Shown piece after piece: positions 24,644-32,336 of a stretch of DNA of 62,637 bases. How positions within the stretch are numbered: the stretch's first letter is position 1; each line of letters opens with the position of its first letter. The stretch is from positions 1-62,637 of the forward strand of contig CAMDWG010000019.1 of the NCBI GenBank assembly GCA_945878375.1, written 5' to 3'. The notes under the pieces are model-generated. The model saw only the letters and a list, made by a program, of their open reading frames with translations, searched no databases and was not told where the DNA came from. The DNA comes from Roseomonas mucosa. GTDB lineage: Bacteria > Pseudomonadota > Alphaproteobacteria > Acetobacterales > Acetobacteraceae. Made by a program: the position numbers and the translations under genes.

Positions 24644-26670
24644 GCCGCCTCCCCCTGCCGGCGTGCCTTCAAGGCCAGCGACAGCGCATAGCCGATGGCG
24701 GTCGCAAGCGAGATCACCCCGAGCGCCAGCATCGTCTCCTGCCCCGAGCCGAGTGCGAGCAGCGCTGCTGCCGCGGGCGGGCCTATGACGCTGCCGAACC
24801 GCTCACCCAGCCGCAGGAAGCTGAGCATAGCGGCGGTTCTCGGCGCGCCGCGCGCCAGGCTCAGGTTGGGGATGATGGCCAGCATCGGCGCGGCGGCCAA
24901 GCCTTGGGCCAGGCCGGTGCCGATGATCGCGAGGGGCAATGCCATGTCCCGGTCGAGCCACAGCGGCAGCAGCAGCGCCAGACCGTTGAGCACGCCGGCC
25001 AGCGCGATGATCAAGCCGCCCCGCCCGGTTCGATCCGTCAACCACGCGCCGAGGACGATCGCCGGCAGCATGCACAAGCCATACAGCATGACGTTGCGGC
25101 CGATCGCCGCCTGGCTCAGCCCGAGTTCACGCAGTTCCAGCGGCGCGAGGAAGAAGATGAAGCCGCCAAGAAGCACCTTGGCGGGAATCGCAGCGAACAG
25201 CACCAGCAGGGCGAAGCGCGGTTCAGAGAAGGCGGCACGCGCGCTGCGCCAGAGGCCCATCGTCTGCTGCTCGCTGCCGCCGCCGGCGACGAAGTTGCGC
25301 AAGACGAGCAGGGCGGTGAGCACCACGAGCACCATCGAGAAGGTCAGGGTCACGCGGAAGCCGACACGATCCGCCAACACCGCACCGATGGCGGTGCCGC
25401 AGACCGCGCCGGTCATCACGGCGGCCGTGAACCCGCCCAGGCTGCGCGCCACGCGGCCCTTCGGCGCTTCCTGCGCCAGATGCACCTGACAGGCGATGGT
25501 GACGATGGCGTAGCCGGCGCCGCAGATGCCCCTTGCAATCGCGAAGGTGGTGAGATCGGTGGCCATCGCCGCACCGACATGACCGATGGCTGCCGGCCCA
25601 AGCCCGATCAGCATCGCATCCCGCGGCCCGCGGCGTGCCACGATCGAGCCGCCATAGGGGGTGAACAGCGCCACCGCCGCGACGAAGGCGACGATGGGCA
25701 GCGCCGCGCCCATGATGCCGCTCTGCCCGCCTGCCAGTTCCAGCGCATAGATCGGGTTGAAGGAGGTCGAGAGCTGTTCCGCGAAGACGAACAGGAACAG
25801 CGGCAGACGACCCGAGGCCGCACCGGTTCCCAGCCCATCCTGCACCGAGGCAACCCCGAAGCGCAGGCGCTCGCGAACGCCATCCAGCACCGTGGCGGCG
25901 CGCGATGGGGCATCGGTTTGCGTCGCCATCCAGCGCAGCCTGTCCCAGCGGTCATTCATGCGGCGCACCAGCACATTCAGGTGGCGCACGACCCGCCCGG
26001 CTTCCGAGACGATGTTGTCCTGCGCACGCAGGGTCCAGTCGCCAGCCGCCAGCCGCGCCTGCAGCCGTGAGACCAGCTCGACGGGCGCGGAGACGGTGCG
26101 GAACAGCGAGAAGCGCAGGAACTCCGACGTTGCCAGCAGCACCACCAGCAGCACGATCAGCACGTCCCAGCGCATATCGTTCAGCACGGTGTCGAGCCGT
26201 TCGCGGGAGATGCCGACATGCATCCAGCCGACGATGCGCCCGTCTTCCAGGATCGGCAGGGCGGCATCGTAGCTGCCGCCAAGCTGGCGCATCAGCGCGC
26301 CCCCCCGTTCCGGGGCCGAGGTGCCGACGGGAAGACCGGAGAAACTGGCCGCTCCGGCCCCGGCGCTGGCGATGCGCTGTCCCTCTGCATCGGCCAGCAG
26401 CACATAGGACAGGCCCTGCTGCGCAGCGAGCAGGCTGGTGAGATACTCATCCAGCCCCGACAAGCTGCGGAAGGGCACGCCGAGTTCGACGGCACGCTGC
26501 AAGGTGCGCGCGCCGATGCCGCCAACGACCGAGGCCTCGCGCTCCAGCTCCGGGCGCAGTTCCGCCTCGAAGCTGCGCAGCGCAGTGTGGGAGACGAAGG
26601 CGACGGCCATGGTCAGCAGCAATGCGGCCACGACGACGACGCGGGCTATCAGGTGGCGATCGGACGTCAT
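24640..26670 (-). CDS. sensor-HAMP-MFS transporter fusion protein
   Basis: A 676-residue protein with an unusual order. Helix 1 is at 9-27, then a periplasmic sensor (30-165) with a double-Cache-like end (GRIVGWMHVGISRERLD). Helix 2 is at 169-187, followed by a HAMP-like segment (188-240, TVSAPVELVSRLQARLAAGD). From about 287 to the end there is a 12-helix major facilitator domain: RGICGAGYAIVTIACQVHL, FTAAVMTGAVCGTAIGAVLA, LGAWLTDRTGRGG, IGTGLAQGLAAAP. The MFS half is of normal length (about 390). The fusion suggests transport gated by a periplasmic signal, or an MFS used as a sensor. It overlaps both neighbours by 4 bases, so fusion by sequencing error is unlikely. Confidence 0.88.
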   Translation of the reverse strand: MTSDRHLIARVVVVAALLLTMAVAFVSHTALRSFEAELRPELEREASVVGGIGARTLQRAVELGVPFRSLSGLDEYLTSLLAAQQGLSYVLLADAEGQRIASAGAGAASFSGLPVGTSAPERGGALMRQLGGSYDAALPILEDGRIVGWMHVGISRERLDTVLNDMRWDVLIVLLVVLLATSEFLRFSLFRTVSAPVELVSRLQARLAAGDWTLRAQDNIVSEAGRVVRHLNVLVRRMNDRWDRLRWMATQTDAPSRAATVLDGVRERLRFGVASVQDGLGTGAASGRLPLFLFVFAEQLSTSFNPIYALELAGGQSGIMGAALPIVAFVAAVALFTPYGGSIVARRGPRDAMLIGLGPAAIGHVGAAMATDLTTFAIARGICGAGYAIVTIACQVHLAQEAPKGRVARSLGGFTAAVMTGAVCGTAIGAVLADRVGFRVTLTFSMVLVVLTALLVLRNFVAGGGSEQQTMGLWRSARAAFSEPRFALLVLFAAIPAKVLLGGFIFFLAPLELRELGLSQAAIGRNVMLYGLCMLPAIVLGAWLTDRTGRGGLIIALAGVLNGLALLLPLWLDRDMALPLAIIGTGLAQGLAAAPMLAIIPNLSLARGAPRTAAMLSFLRLGERFGSVIGPPAAAALLALGSGQETMLALGVISLATAIGYALSLALKARRQGEAA

Positions 26671-27446
26671 GGTGCGGCGGTCTCCATGCGCTGCGACGCC
26701 GGATCGGGCAATTGGGACGCGATATGCTCAAGCTGCGCTTCGGCTTCGGCCAGCAGCGCGTCGGTATCGGCGATCGCGGCCTGCAGATCGGCGGTCAGCG
26801 CGAGATCTGGCGCGCCTGGCTGCATGGCCTCCTCCATCGCCGCAAACCAGCGGCGCGTTCGCCGCGTGACCAGATGCAGGGCCAGCGCGCCGGCGGGAAC
26901 GCAGATGCCGACCGCCAGCATGATGGACTGAACCATCGCGAGCATCGCAGCCCCCAGCCGTTCATCGACCGCCGTGCGTTCGTAGCGCAGCAGGATGGCG
27001 CCCTCGGGCACGCCGTAGCCGTTGATGATCGGCGTGCCGATGCCGTAGTGCGGGCCGTCGCGGAAGCGCCAAGATGCCGCCAGCCCCGACGCCGCCAGCT
27101 CTTCCTGCCGCAGCCTTCGGCCGATGTTTTGTCTGTCCGTATCGAACAGAACGAGGTTGCCGGTGTCCGAGATGGTCAGGCCGGCGATCAGTTTCTCCGC
27201 CTCGCGCGAGCGTTCCAGCAGCGCCTGCGCACCCGGCACGCCGCCAAGCTGCACACCGAGCGCGAGGCTGTTTTCCACCGTGTTGCCCAGTTCCTCGGAG
27301 AAGATCTCAAGCACGCGCGCCTGCTGGTCCAGCAGGATCCGTTCGAACTTCAGGTAATTCAGCCCCGCCACCAGGCCGCAACCCAGCAGCAGCATGGTCG
27401 CCACCAGGCCTGTCAGGCGCGTCGCGAAGGAGAGTTCCCTGCTCAT
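26667..27446 (-). CDS. two-helix membrane sensor protein without output domain
   Basis: A 259-residue protein with a helix at 9-29, a periplasmic domain at 30-165 (helical SEELGNTVENSLALGVQ, then LTISDTGNLVLFDTDRQNIG and GIGTPIINGYGVPEGAILLR, a single-Cache-like sheet) and a second helix at about 166-193. After that come only about 65 residues with charged helices (ADTDALLAEAEAQLEHIASQ), which could be a HAMP-derived coiled coil. It has no kinase, cyclase or methyl-accepting domain. It probably works as a co-sensor with the HAMP-MFS fusion or the HAMP-SpoIIE phosphatase made from the same mRNA. Start 27446 gives the usual 4-base overlap with the formyltransferase gene. Confidence 0.75.
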   Translation of the reverse strand: MSRELSFATRLTGLVATMLLLGCGLVAGLNYLKFERILLDQQARVLEIFSEELGNTVENSLALGVQLGGVPGAQALLERSREAEKLIAGLTISDTGNLVLFDTDRQNIGRRLRQEELAASGLAASWRFRDGPHYGIGTPIINGYGVPEGAILLRYERTAVDERLGAAMLAMVQSIMLAVGICVPAGALALHLVTRRTRRWFAAMEEAMQPGAPDLALTADLQAAIADTDALLAEAEAQLEHIASQLPDPASQRMETAAP

Positions 27447-28237
27447 GCCGCACGCTCCTGCGGCGCGGGGGATCGGCCGATCACCGGCGCAAAGGCGTCC
27501 CCCAGCACCTGCGCGTAATCCCGCGCGCTGGCGATCGGCACCGGCAATGCCGCGAAATCCGCTGCCGTGGGGAAGCGGAAATAAGCGCCGCCACCCTGCT
27601 GCGGCACGCTGGCCGGCTGCCCACCACGCGCGAGCGTGGTGGCGGCGTCTGCCGCGATGGCGACGCCGCCGCGATACAGCCCGGCCGTATGCCACATCAG
27701 AGACCGCGAAGGGTCGAAGGGCAGGCGCGTCTCGCCGAGGATCTCGCCTGTGTCGATACCCTTGTCCACCAGGTGGACGGTGCAGCCCAAGTCCCGCTCG
27801 CCCCGCAGCACCTGCCAGAAGGGCGCGAACAAGCCACGATAGCCGGGCAAGACGCCAGGATGGACATTGATGATTCCGCGCGGCACCGCATCGATCACGC
27901 GCTGGGGGAAGATCAGGCTGAAGCGCGCGGAGATGACGATCTCCGGCCGGAACCCCAGCAGAACCGCAGCGCCACCATCGGCGCGCATGTCATGCAATGC
28001 CACCCATGCGTCAGGAGGCGGCAGGCCCGGCGCCGGCGGCTCCAGCGCCGCCAGCGCGTCGATGGCGACGTCACGCTCCAGCAGCTTCATCAGCCGCAAA
28101 GCAGGCACGTCAACCTCGGCCTGCCTGGTCTTGACGCTACAGAAGAAGCGAAGATCCGCGAATCCAAGCTGGGCGGCAAAGTAGCGTGCAGCGAGAAGCC
28201 CATAGATGTCTCGCTTCACACAGATCGCGATCCTCAA
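27443..28237 (-). CDS. stand-alone formyltransferase (Formyl_trans_N fold)
   Basis: A 264-residue protein resembling the catalytic half of methionyl-tRNA formyltransferase and ArnA/WbkC sugar formyltransferases. The Asn-His-Asp triad is seen in INVHPGVLPGYRG and in VDKGIDTGEIL, with VHLVDKG as the folate-site strand. The tRNA-binding C-terminal domain of Fmt is missing, so an amino-sugar or small-molecule amine is the likelier acceptor. The start is TTG at 28237 (MRIAICVKRDIYGLLAARY), supported by GGAGA 7 bases upstream; an ATG further upstream would add unrelated residues. It is the first gene of the seven-gene operon, divergent from the GPP34 gene. Confidence 0.82.
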   Translation of the reverse strand: MRIAICVKRDIYGLLAARYFAAQLGFADLRFFCSVKTRQAEVDVPALRLMKLLERDVAIDALAALEPPAPGLPPPDAWVALHDMRADGGAAVLLGFRPEIVISARFSLIFPQRVIDAVPRGIINVHPGVLPGYRGLFAPFWQVLRGERDLGCTVHLVDKGIDTGEILGETRLPFDPSRSLMWHTAGLYRGGVAIAADAATTLARGGQPASVPQQGGGAYFRFPTAADFAALPVPIASARDYAQVLGDAFAPVIGRSPAPQERAA

Positions 28238-28757
28238 AGACGTATCTCCGGATACGGGGCAGATGCACGCCAATCCAGGCCCGGTGACGGTGGTTCCTCG
28301 CCGAGCTTCAACCTGAAATATCGATTTGGAGTGCGGGTAACACATTGGGAATAATTTGCAAGGTCGAGGGAAATCTCCTGTCGGATGAATCCGCAACCTC
28401 CACGGCTTCGGCTGAGGCGAAGGGGCCGGGATACCGTTACGGTTCGGCGGCGGCCCAGGGTCCAAGGGGGATTCGTCGCAGTTGCCAGGACGCGGAGGCC
28501 AAGGCGCGGTGGGGCATCCGCGGTCCGGAGGCAGGCGTTCGGCAGGGCAACCGGTGCTCCCGGATCTGGCGGGTCAGGCGGATCGCGCAGGCCGCGTCGA
28601 TCCGCCGCCCGTCGATGCCGTGCGGCCCACGCCATGCGTCTTCCCCCGCGGATTCGTCGCCGAGGGAGCGAATGGCGTCCGATCGGGGCGCATCGGCTGC
28701 ATCCCGCAGGAGTTCTTGCAAGGCGGCATTGACACCACAGACGCCCCGCGCCACGAT
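28238..28757. other. long divergent intergenic region
   Basis: About 580 bases separate the formyltransferase and GPP34 genes. A reverse frame (28754-28437, GTG start, 105 residues) is open with high third-position GC, but has no ribosome site that I can see and resembles nothing known. The end next to GPP34 (28750-28816) is distinctly AT-richer and carries the promoter-like sequences annotated separately. Near 28300-28380 another AT-richer patch (ATCGATTTGGAGTG, ATAATTTGC) could hold the promoter of the minus-strand operon. Confidence 0.4.
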
Positions 28758-28801
28758 TTGAACATTACTTTCAATACCGTTTTGATTGTCTTTTGATTGT
28801 C
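28758..28801 (+). promoter_or_regulatory. candidate promoter with 11-bp tandem repeat before GPP34 gene
   Basis: TTGAAC (28758-28763) and TTTGAT (28781-28786) are spaced by 17 bases, a sigma-70-like arrangement. TTTTGATTGTC occurs twice in direct tandem (28780-28790 and 28791-28801), an 11-base period that places both copies on the same DNA face. This suggests an operator. The GPP34 ATG follows at 28817 after GGGGGT. Confidence 0.45.
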
Positions 28802-28816
28802 CGGGGGTAAATTCAC

Positions 28817-29467
28817 ATGCAGCTCTCGATGCCCGAGGAGTTGTTGCTCCTCATGCTGGACGACAAGACAGGCCGCCTGATGGAGCGCGCGACGCCCTCG
28901 GGTGAGTATGCGCTCGCGGGCGCCTTGCTGGCCGAACTGGCACTCGCCGGGCGCGTCGACAGCGACAACACGAAGCTCTGGGCTGCGGATGCGACGCCGA
29001 CTGGCGACGCGTTGGCCGACCGCGTGCTGGCGCAGATCGCGGACGCGCCGCAACTGCGTGACAGCCGCTACTGGATCGAGACGCTCGGCACCGATGCGCG
29101 GGATTTCCTCGAAGTGCTGTTCGAACGCCTGGTCGCGAAGGGTGTGCTGAACAAGGTCGAGGGCCGCTTCCTCTGGGTGTTCCCCGAACGCCGCTACCCC
29201 GCCGTGTCCGGCAAGGAGGAACGGGAGGTGAAGGCCCGCCTGCTGTGCGTGTTGTTCAACGACGAGATCCCGGACCCGCGCGATTCGTTGCTGATCGGGC
29301 TCTGCCGCGCGGCGGGGCTGTTTGCGTTCATCCTCTCCGGGCAGGAACTGGACCGCGTGCAGGGGCGCATCAACCAGGTCGCCGACCTTGAGGAGCTGAA
29401 TCGCTCCCTCTCGGCCGCGATCCAGGACATCTATGCGCAGATCGCCCGCTACGCGCCGTTGACGTGA
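28817..29467 (+). CDS. GPP34 (GOLPH3/Vps74-like) family protein
   Basis: This 216-residue protein opens LSMPEELLLLMLDDKTGRLM, the hallmark start of the GPP34 domain. It continues with YALAGALLAELALAGRVD, VLFERLVAKGVLNK, LWVFPERRYPAVSGKEEREV, and a C-terminal helix DLEELNRSLSAAIQDIYAQI. In eukaryotes this fold binds phosphatidylinositol-4-phosphate and glycosyltransferase tails; bacterial members have no established role. The length is normal. It is followed 35 bases later by a STAS gene. With the divergent partner-switch operon, this suggests a membrane-lipid or envelope function under that switch. Confidence 0.9.
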   Translation: MQLSMPEELLLLMLDDKTGRLMERATPSGEYALAGALLAELALAGRVDSDNTKLWAADATPTGDALADRVLAQIADAPQLRDSRYWIETLGTDARDFLEVLFERLVAKGVLNKVEGRFLWVFPERRYPAVSGKEEREVKARLLCVLFNDEIPDPRDSLLIGLCRAAGLFAFILSGQELDRVQGRINQVADLEELNRSLSAAIQDIYAQIARYAPLT

Positions 29468-29502
29468 GCGCGACAAGGCCAAGGCAGGACAGGATCGCCG
29501 GC

Positions 29503-29844
29503 ATGGAAATCACGGAGAACAGCGTCGGCGGCGTGACGATCGCCGTCATGACGGGCCGCCTGGATGGGGCGACTGCCTCCGACGCTGAGGCGAAGCTGCT
29601 GGGCCTGTTGGCCGGCGGGGCGAAGCTGGTCGTGGACCTGGCGGAGGTCGCCTACGTCTCCTCCGCCGGGCTGCGTGTCCTGCTGATGGCAGCCAAGCAG
29701 GCCAAAGCCGGGGGCAGCGCCTTCGCGCTGGCCGCGCCGCAACCCGGCGTGATGGAGGTCCTGCAGGTCAGCGGCTTCCACAAGATCTTGACGATACATG
29801 TCGGACGCGACGCGGCCGTGGCGGCGCTTCTGCAGGCCGGCTAG
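29503..29844 (+). CDS. second STAS-domain antagonist
   Basis: A 113-residue single STAS domain. The serine site is VAYVSSAGLRVLLMAAKQAK, followed by LAAPQPGVMEVLQVSGFHKI. The start at 29503 is preceded by AGGA; an upstream in-frame GTG (29464) overlaps the GPP34 stop and would add 13 residues. It is paralogous to the STAS protein at 21282-21617. The single RsbW-like kinase and the single SpoIIE phosphatase of the locus could both act on the two antagonists. Its TAG stop codon is part of a CTAG hairpin repeat. Confidence 0.9.
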   Translation: MEITENSVGGVTIAVMTGRLDGATASDAEAKLLGLLAGGAKLVVDLAEVAYVSSAGLRVLLMAAKQAKAGGSAFALAAPQPGVMEVLQVSGFHKILTIHVGRDAAVAALLQAG

Positions 29845-29882
29845 AGCACGCTGCGTTCATAAGAACGCAGTCCGTGCTCCAG
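29841..29882. repeat. CTAG-bounded hairpin repeat, copy 4
   Basis: CTAGAGCACG, then CTGCGTTC paired with GAACGCAG around a short loop, then CGTGCTCCAG. The boundary matches copy 1 (5464-5516) and the stem differs. The first CTAG provides the stop codon (TAG, 29842-29844) of the second STAS gene. Confidence 0.72.
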
Positions 29883-30206
29883 CGCTCATTGAATCCAGGG
29901 CAATATCCGGTCTGGCTGGCGGCCGGATCGGATGGCTTGCGCGGGACCTCATGATTCGAGAGGAGCTGGGAGACCGTTCGGGAATACCGGGCGTGTCGTC
30001 TCCCGCGGGTCTGTCCCGCCACTGCTGATCCTCGGCCGCCGGCATGCTCGAACGGGCGCCGCTCCAGCGGTCCGATGTTCCCCTCCCCCAAGCGAGCGGC
30101 GCCCTTGAGCAAGGCTCCGCGCGCTCGCTGGCTTGTGCACCTGCCCGAGACACCGCCACCGCATGATCCCTGTCGCGGGTCAGCCGCGCAGCACGGGGTC
30201 GACGCC
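29883..30206. other. intergenic stretch after the GPP34-STAS pair
   Basis: About 320 bases with no supported gene. The forward frame of the next gene is open from 30075, but those residues (Pro- and Arg-rich) precede the family start. No terminator other than the hairpin repeat at 29841-29882 was seen. Confidence 0.4.
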
Positions 30207-30668
30207 ATGCCACATGCCACCGAATGGGCGCTGCTTGCCGATGCCGGCCATGCCCGCGTCTTTGCCCGGCGCCTGCCGGCAGGCCGGTGGGCGGAATTGC
30301 CAGACCAGGCATTGGAAAACCCGACCCCGCCGTCCCGCGCGCTGGGCACGGAACGCCCAGGCCGCGTGCAGGAAAGCGCCAGCACCACCCGCCACGCGAT
30401 CGAGCCGCGCACGGATCCGCACCGCGCCGCGCGGCGCGGCTTCGCCCGCCGCCTTGCTGAACGGTTGGATGATGACGCGCACCATTTCGCGTCCCTGCTG
30501 CTGGTCGCCCCGCCCGCCTTCCTGGGCGAATTGCGGGCCGAACTCGGCCCGAAGGCCGGGCCGAAGGTGGCCGGCAGCCTGGACCGCGACCTCGTCAAGC
30601 TGCCCGTGGCGCAGATCGCCGGGCAGCTCGACGGCATCGCGCGGGCAGAAGGCGGCCGGCCTTCCTGA
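30207..30668 (+). CDS. host attachment family protein (AtsE-like)
   Basis: A 153-residue protein starting EWALLADAGHARVF, the pattern (a short strand ending in 'A..ARV') of the Host_attach family named from an Agrobacterium attachment gene. Family marks follow: RVQESASTTRHAIEPRTDPH, FARRLAERLDDDAHHFASLL, LVAPPAFLGELRAELG and VAGSLDRDLVKLPVAQI. Members are small soluble proteins of unknown biochemistry, often linked to stress. The ATG at 30207 was chosen over 30075 because homology starts there. It appears to be monocistronic and converges with the small gene at 30735-30953. Confidence 0.8.
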   Translation: MPHATEWALLADAGHARVFARRLPAGRWAELPDQALENPTPPSRALGTERPGRVQESASTTRHAIEPRTDPHRAARRGFARRLAERLDDDAHHFASLLLVAPPAFLGELRAELGPKAGPKVAGSLDRDLVKLPVAQIAGQLDGIARAEGGRPS

Positions 30669-30734
30669 AGGCCCGTCCCCCGCCATCATGGGCGGGCCAA
30701 GATGGCGGGCTTCGGCTGCCTTCCCGGGGCGCTC

Positions 30735-30953
30735 CTAGGCCTGCGGCGTAGCCTCGAACTCGCCGCGCAGCTGCTCGGTGGTCAGCAGCAGCACCTTGCG
30801 GGCGTCGAGCACCTGCGGCGCCTGGTCGCGCAGCGTCGCCCAGCGCGCCTCGACCGCGTCGAGCGCGGCGTCGAGATCGGCAAAGCGTTCCACCTCCGGC
30901 GCCGGCGTGCCGCCCGCCCGCCAGCGCAGATAGACAGGTCCCGTCTGGCTCAT
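30735..30953 (-). CDS. small hypothetical protein, 72 residues
   Basis: I do not recognise this family. The protein reads MSQTGPVYLRWRAGGTPAPE, then ERFADLDAALDAVEARWATL and DARKVLLLTTEQLRGEF. It looks soluble, with a first strand, an amphipathic Ala/Asp-rich helix and a further helix. A forward-strand start signal is absent, and codon use fits a real gene on this strand. It stands alone between the host-attachment gene and the SDR gene. Confidence 0.5.
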   Translation of the reverse strand: MSQTGPVYLRWRAGGTPAPEVERFADLDAALDAVEARWATLRDQAPQVLDARKVLLLTTEQLRGEFEATPQA

Positions 30954-31088
30954 CCTGATCCGTATCCCCGGTTGCGTTGCCAGCCACAGCTATCGGCAAG
31001 CCGCCCGGCGGGATCAAGGGGGGAGGAGAGGGATTGCGGCATCGCCTGCGGCGGCGGATGGTGCGCCGCCTGAAGGGGACGCTACGGC

Positions 31089-31862
31089 ATGGATCTGCGA
31101 ATCAAGGATGACCTCGCACTGGTCGTGGGTGCGAGCGACGGCATCGGGCTCGCCACCGCCAAGGCGCTGGCCGGGGAAGGCGCGCGCGTCACCATCGTCT
31201 CGCGCGATGCGGCGGCGGTGGCGCAGGCGGCGGCCGGGATCGGCGCGGCCCATATGGCGGCCGACGCGACCGATGCCGCGGCGGTGGACGCGCTGGCGCG
31301 CAACTGGGACGCGGCGCATGAGCGGCTGGATATCCTCGTCGTCGCGGTCGGCGGCAGCCACCGCTCCCCCTTCGAGGCGCTGTCCGACGAGGATTGGCGC
31401 CGCAACTGGGAGTTCAACATCCTCTCGACCGTGCGCGTCGTGCGCGCCTTCCTGCCGGCGCTGCGGCGCGGCGCGGGCGCGCGCGTGGTGCTGTTCGGCG
31501 CGGCATCGTCCCGCATGCCCTATCCGGAGCAGATCGTCTCCAACGTCCACAAGGCGGGGCACCTCGCCTTGGTGAAGACGCTCGCGGCGGAGCTGATCGG
31601 AGAGGGGATTCGCGTCAACGCCGTGCTGCCCGGCCGCACCGTCACGCGGCTCTGGCGCCGGCGCGCGGCGGAGATGGCGCAGCGCGACGGCACGACGGAA
31701 CAGGAGGTGCTGGCCCGCTTCGCGCAGGACATCCCCCTCGGCCGCTTCGGGACGGCGGAGGAAGTGGCGGATGTCGCCGCCTTCCTCGCGTCGCCGCGCA
31801 GCGCCTATGTCGTGGGGCAGTCGGTCGCGGCGGATGGGGGCATCGCGCGCGGATTGCTGTGA
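31089..31862 (+). CDS. SDR family oxidoreductase with altered catalytic motif
   Basis: A 257-residue short-chain dehydrogenase fold: LVVGASDGIGLATAKALAGE (nucleotide site), an acidic DATDAA, an NNAG-position replaced by VVAVGGSH, IRVNAVLPGRTVT, and the C-terminal DVAAFLASPRSAYVVGQSVA with DGG. The expected YxxxK appears as SNVHK, so Tyr is replaced by Ser while Lys is kept; the usual upstream Ser is present in AASSRM. Some SDR subgroups show this change, and their activity is unclear. The ATG at 31089 follows GGGGACG. A VOC gene follows 47 bases later and is probably co-transcribed. Confidence 0.82.
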   Translation: MDLRIKDDLALVVGASDGIGLATAKALAGEGARVTIVSRDAAAVAQAAAGIGAAHMAADATDAAAVDALARNWDAAHERLDILVVAVGGSHRSPFEALSDEDWRRNWEFNILSTVRVVRAFLPALRRGAGARVVLFGAASSRMPYPEQIVSNVHKAGHLALVKTLAAELIGEGIRVNAVLPGRTVTRLWRRRAAEMAQRDGTTEQEVLARFAQDIPLGRFGTAEEVADVAAFLASPRSAYVVGQSVAADGGIARGLL

Positions 31863-31909
31863 CCCGCACGGCGATGGAAACCTGACCGCGCAGCAGCAGG
31901 TGGCAGCAG

Positions 31910-32320
31910 ATGGCCGGCACGCCCTTCATCGAGCAGAACATCGTCTGGCTCTATACCGACGACCTCGATCGCTTGGCGGGGTTCTATCGCGACGTGATGG
32001 GACTGCCGCAGGTGCTGGACCAGGGCGTGTGCCGGGTGTTCCAGGTCAGCCCGACCGGCTTCCTCGGCATCTGCGACAAGCCGGGGCGGCCGCGCGGGAC
32101 GAAGGGGATGATGTTCACCTTCCTCGTCGAGGACCTGGACGCCGCCTATGCCCACTACACGGCGCGCGGCGTGCCGTTCGAGGCGCCGCCCGACCTCAGC
32201 CCCGGCCGCGCGGTCTATTCCTGTTTCTTCAAGGACCCCGAGGGCTACTGGCTCGAGCTGCAGGAATTCAACGAGCCGCGCTGGCCCTACCCGCCCGGGC
32301 GGGGCCCGCGGCGGGGATAG
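31910..32320 (+). CDS. VOC (glyoxalase/dioxygenase) family protein
   Basis: A 136-residue single-repeat-pair VOC protein. The first beta-alpha module is IVWLYTDDLDRLAGFYRDVM and the second FTFLVEDLDAAYAHYTARGV, followed by FFKDPEGYWLELQEF, where the Glu is the usual metal ligand. Such folds include lyases, dioxygenases and antibiotic-binding proteins; the substrate is unknown. It follows the SDR gene and ends 16 bases from the convergent nucleotidyltransferase gene. Confidence 0.85.
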   Translation: MAGTPFIEQNIVWLYTDDLDRLAGFYRDVMGLPQVLDQGVCRVFQVSPTGFLGICDKPGRPRGTKGMMFTFLVEDLDAAYAHYTARGVPFEAPPDLSPGRAVYSCFFKDPEGYWLELQEFNEPRWPYPPGRGPRRG

Positions 32321-32336
32321 GGCGGCCGGCCAGCCT

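Noticed and set aside
22001-24691. 896-codon forward frame opposite the SpoIIE phosphatase and binding protein
   Set aside because: It spans several real genes on the other strand and is low-complexity (His/Gln/Arg).
28437-28754. 105-codon reverse frame in the GPP34 upstream region
   Set aside because: Open and GC3-rich but with GTG start, no SD and no family resemblance; kept only as a note in the gap entry.
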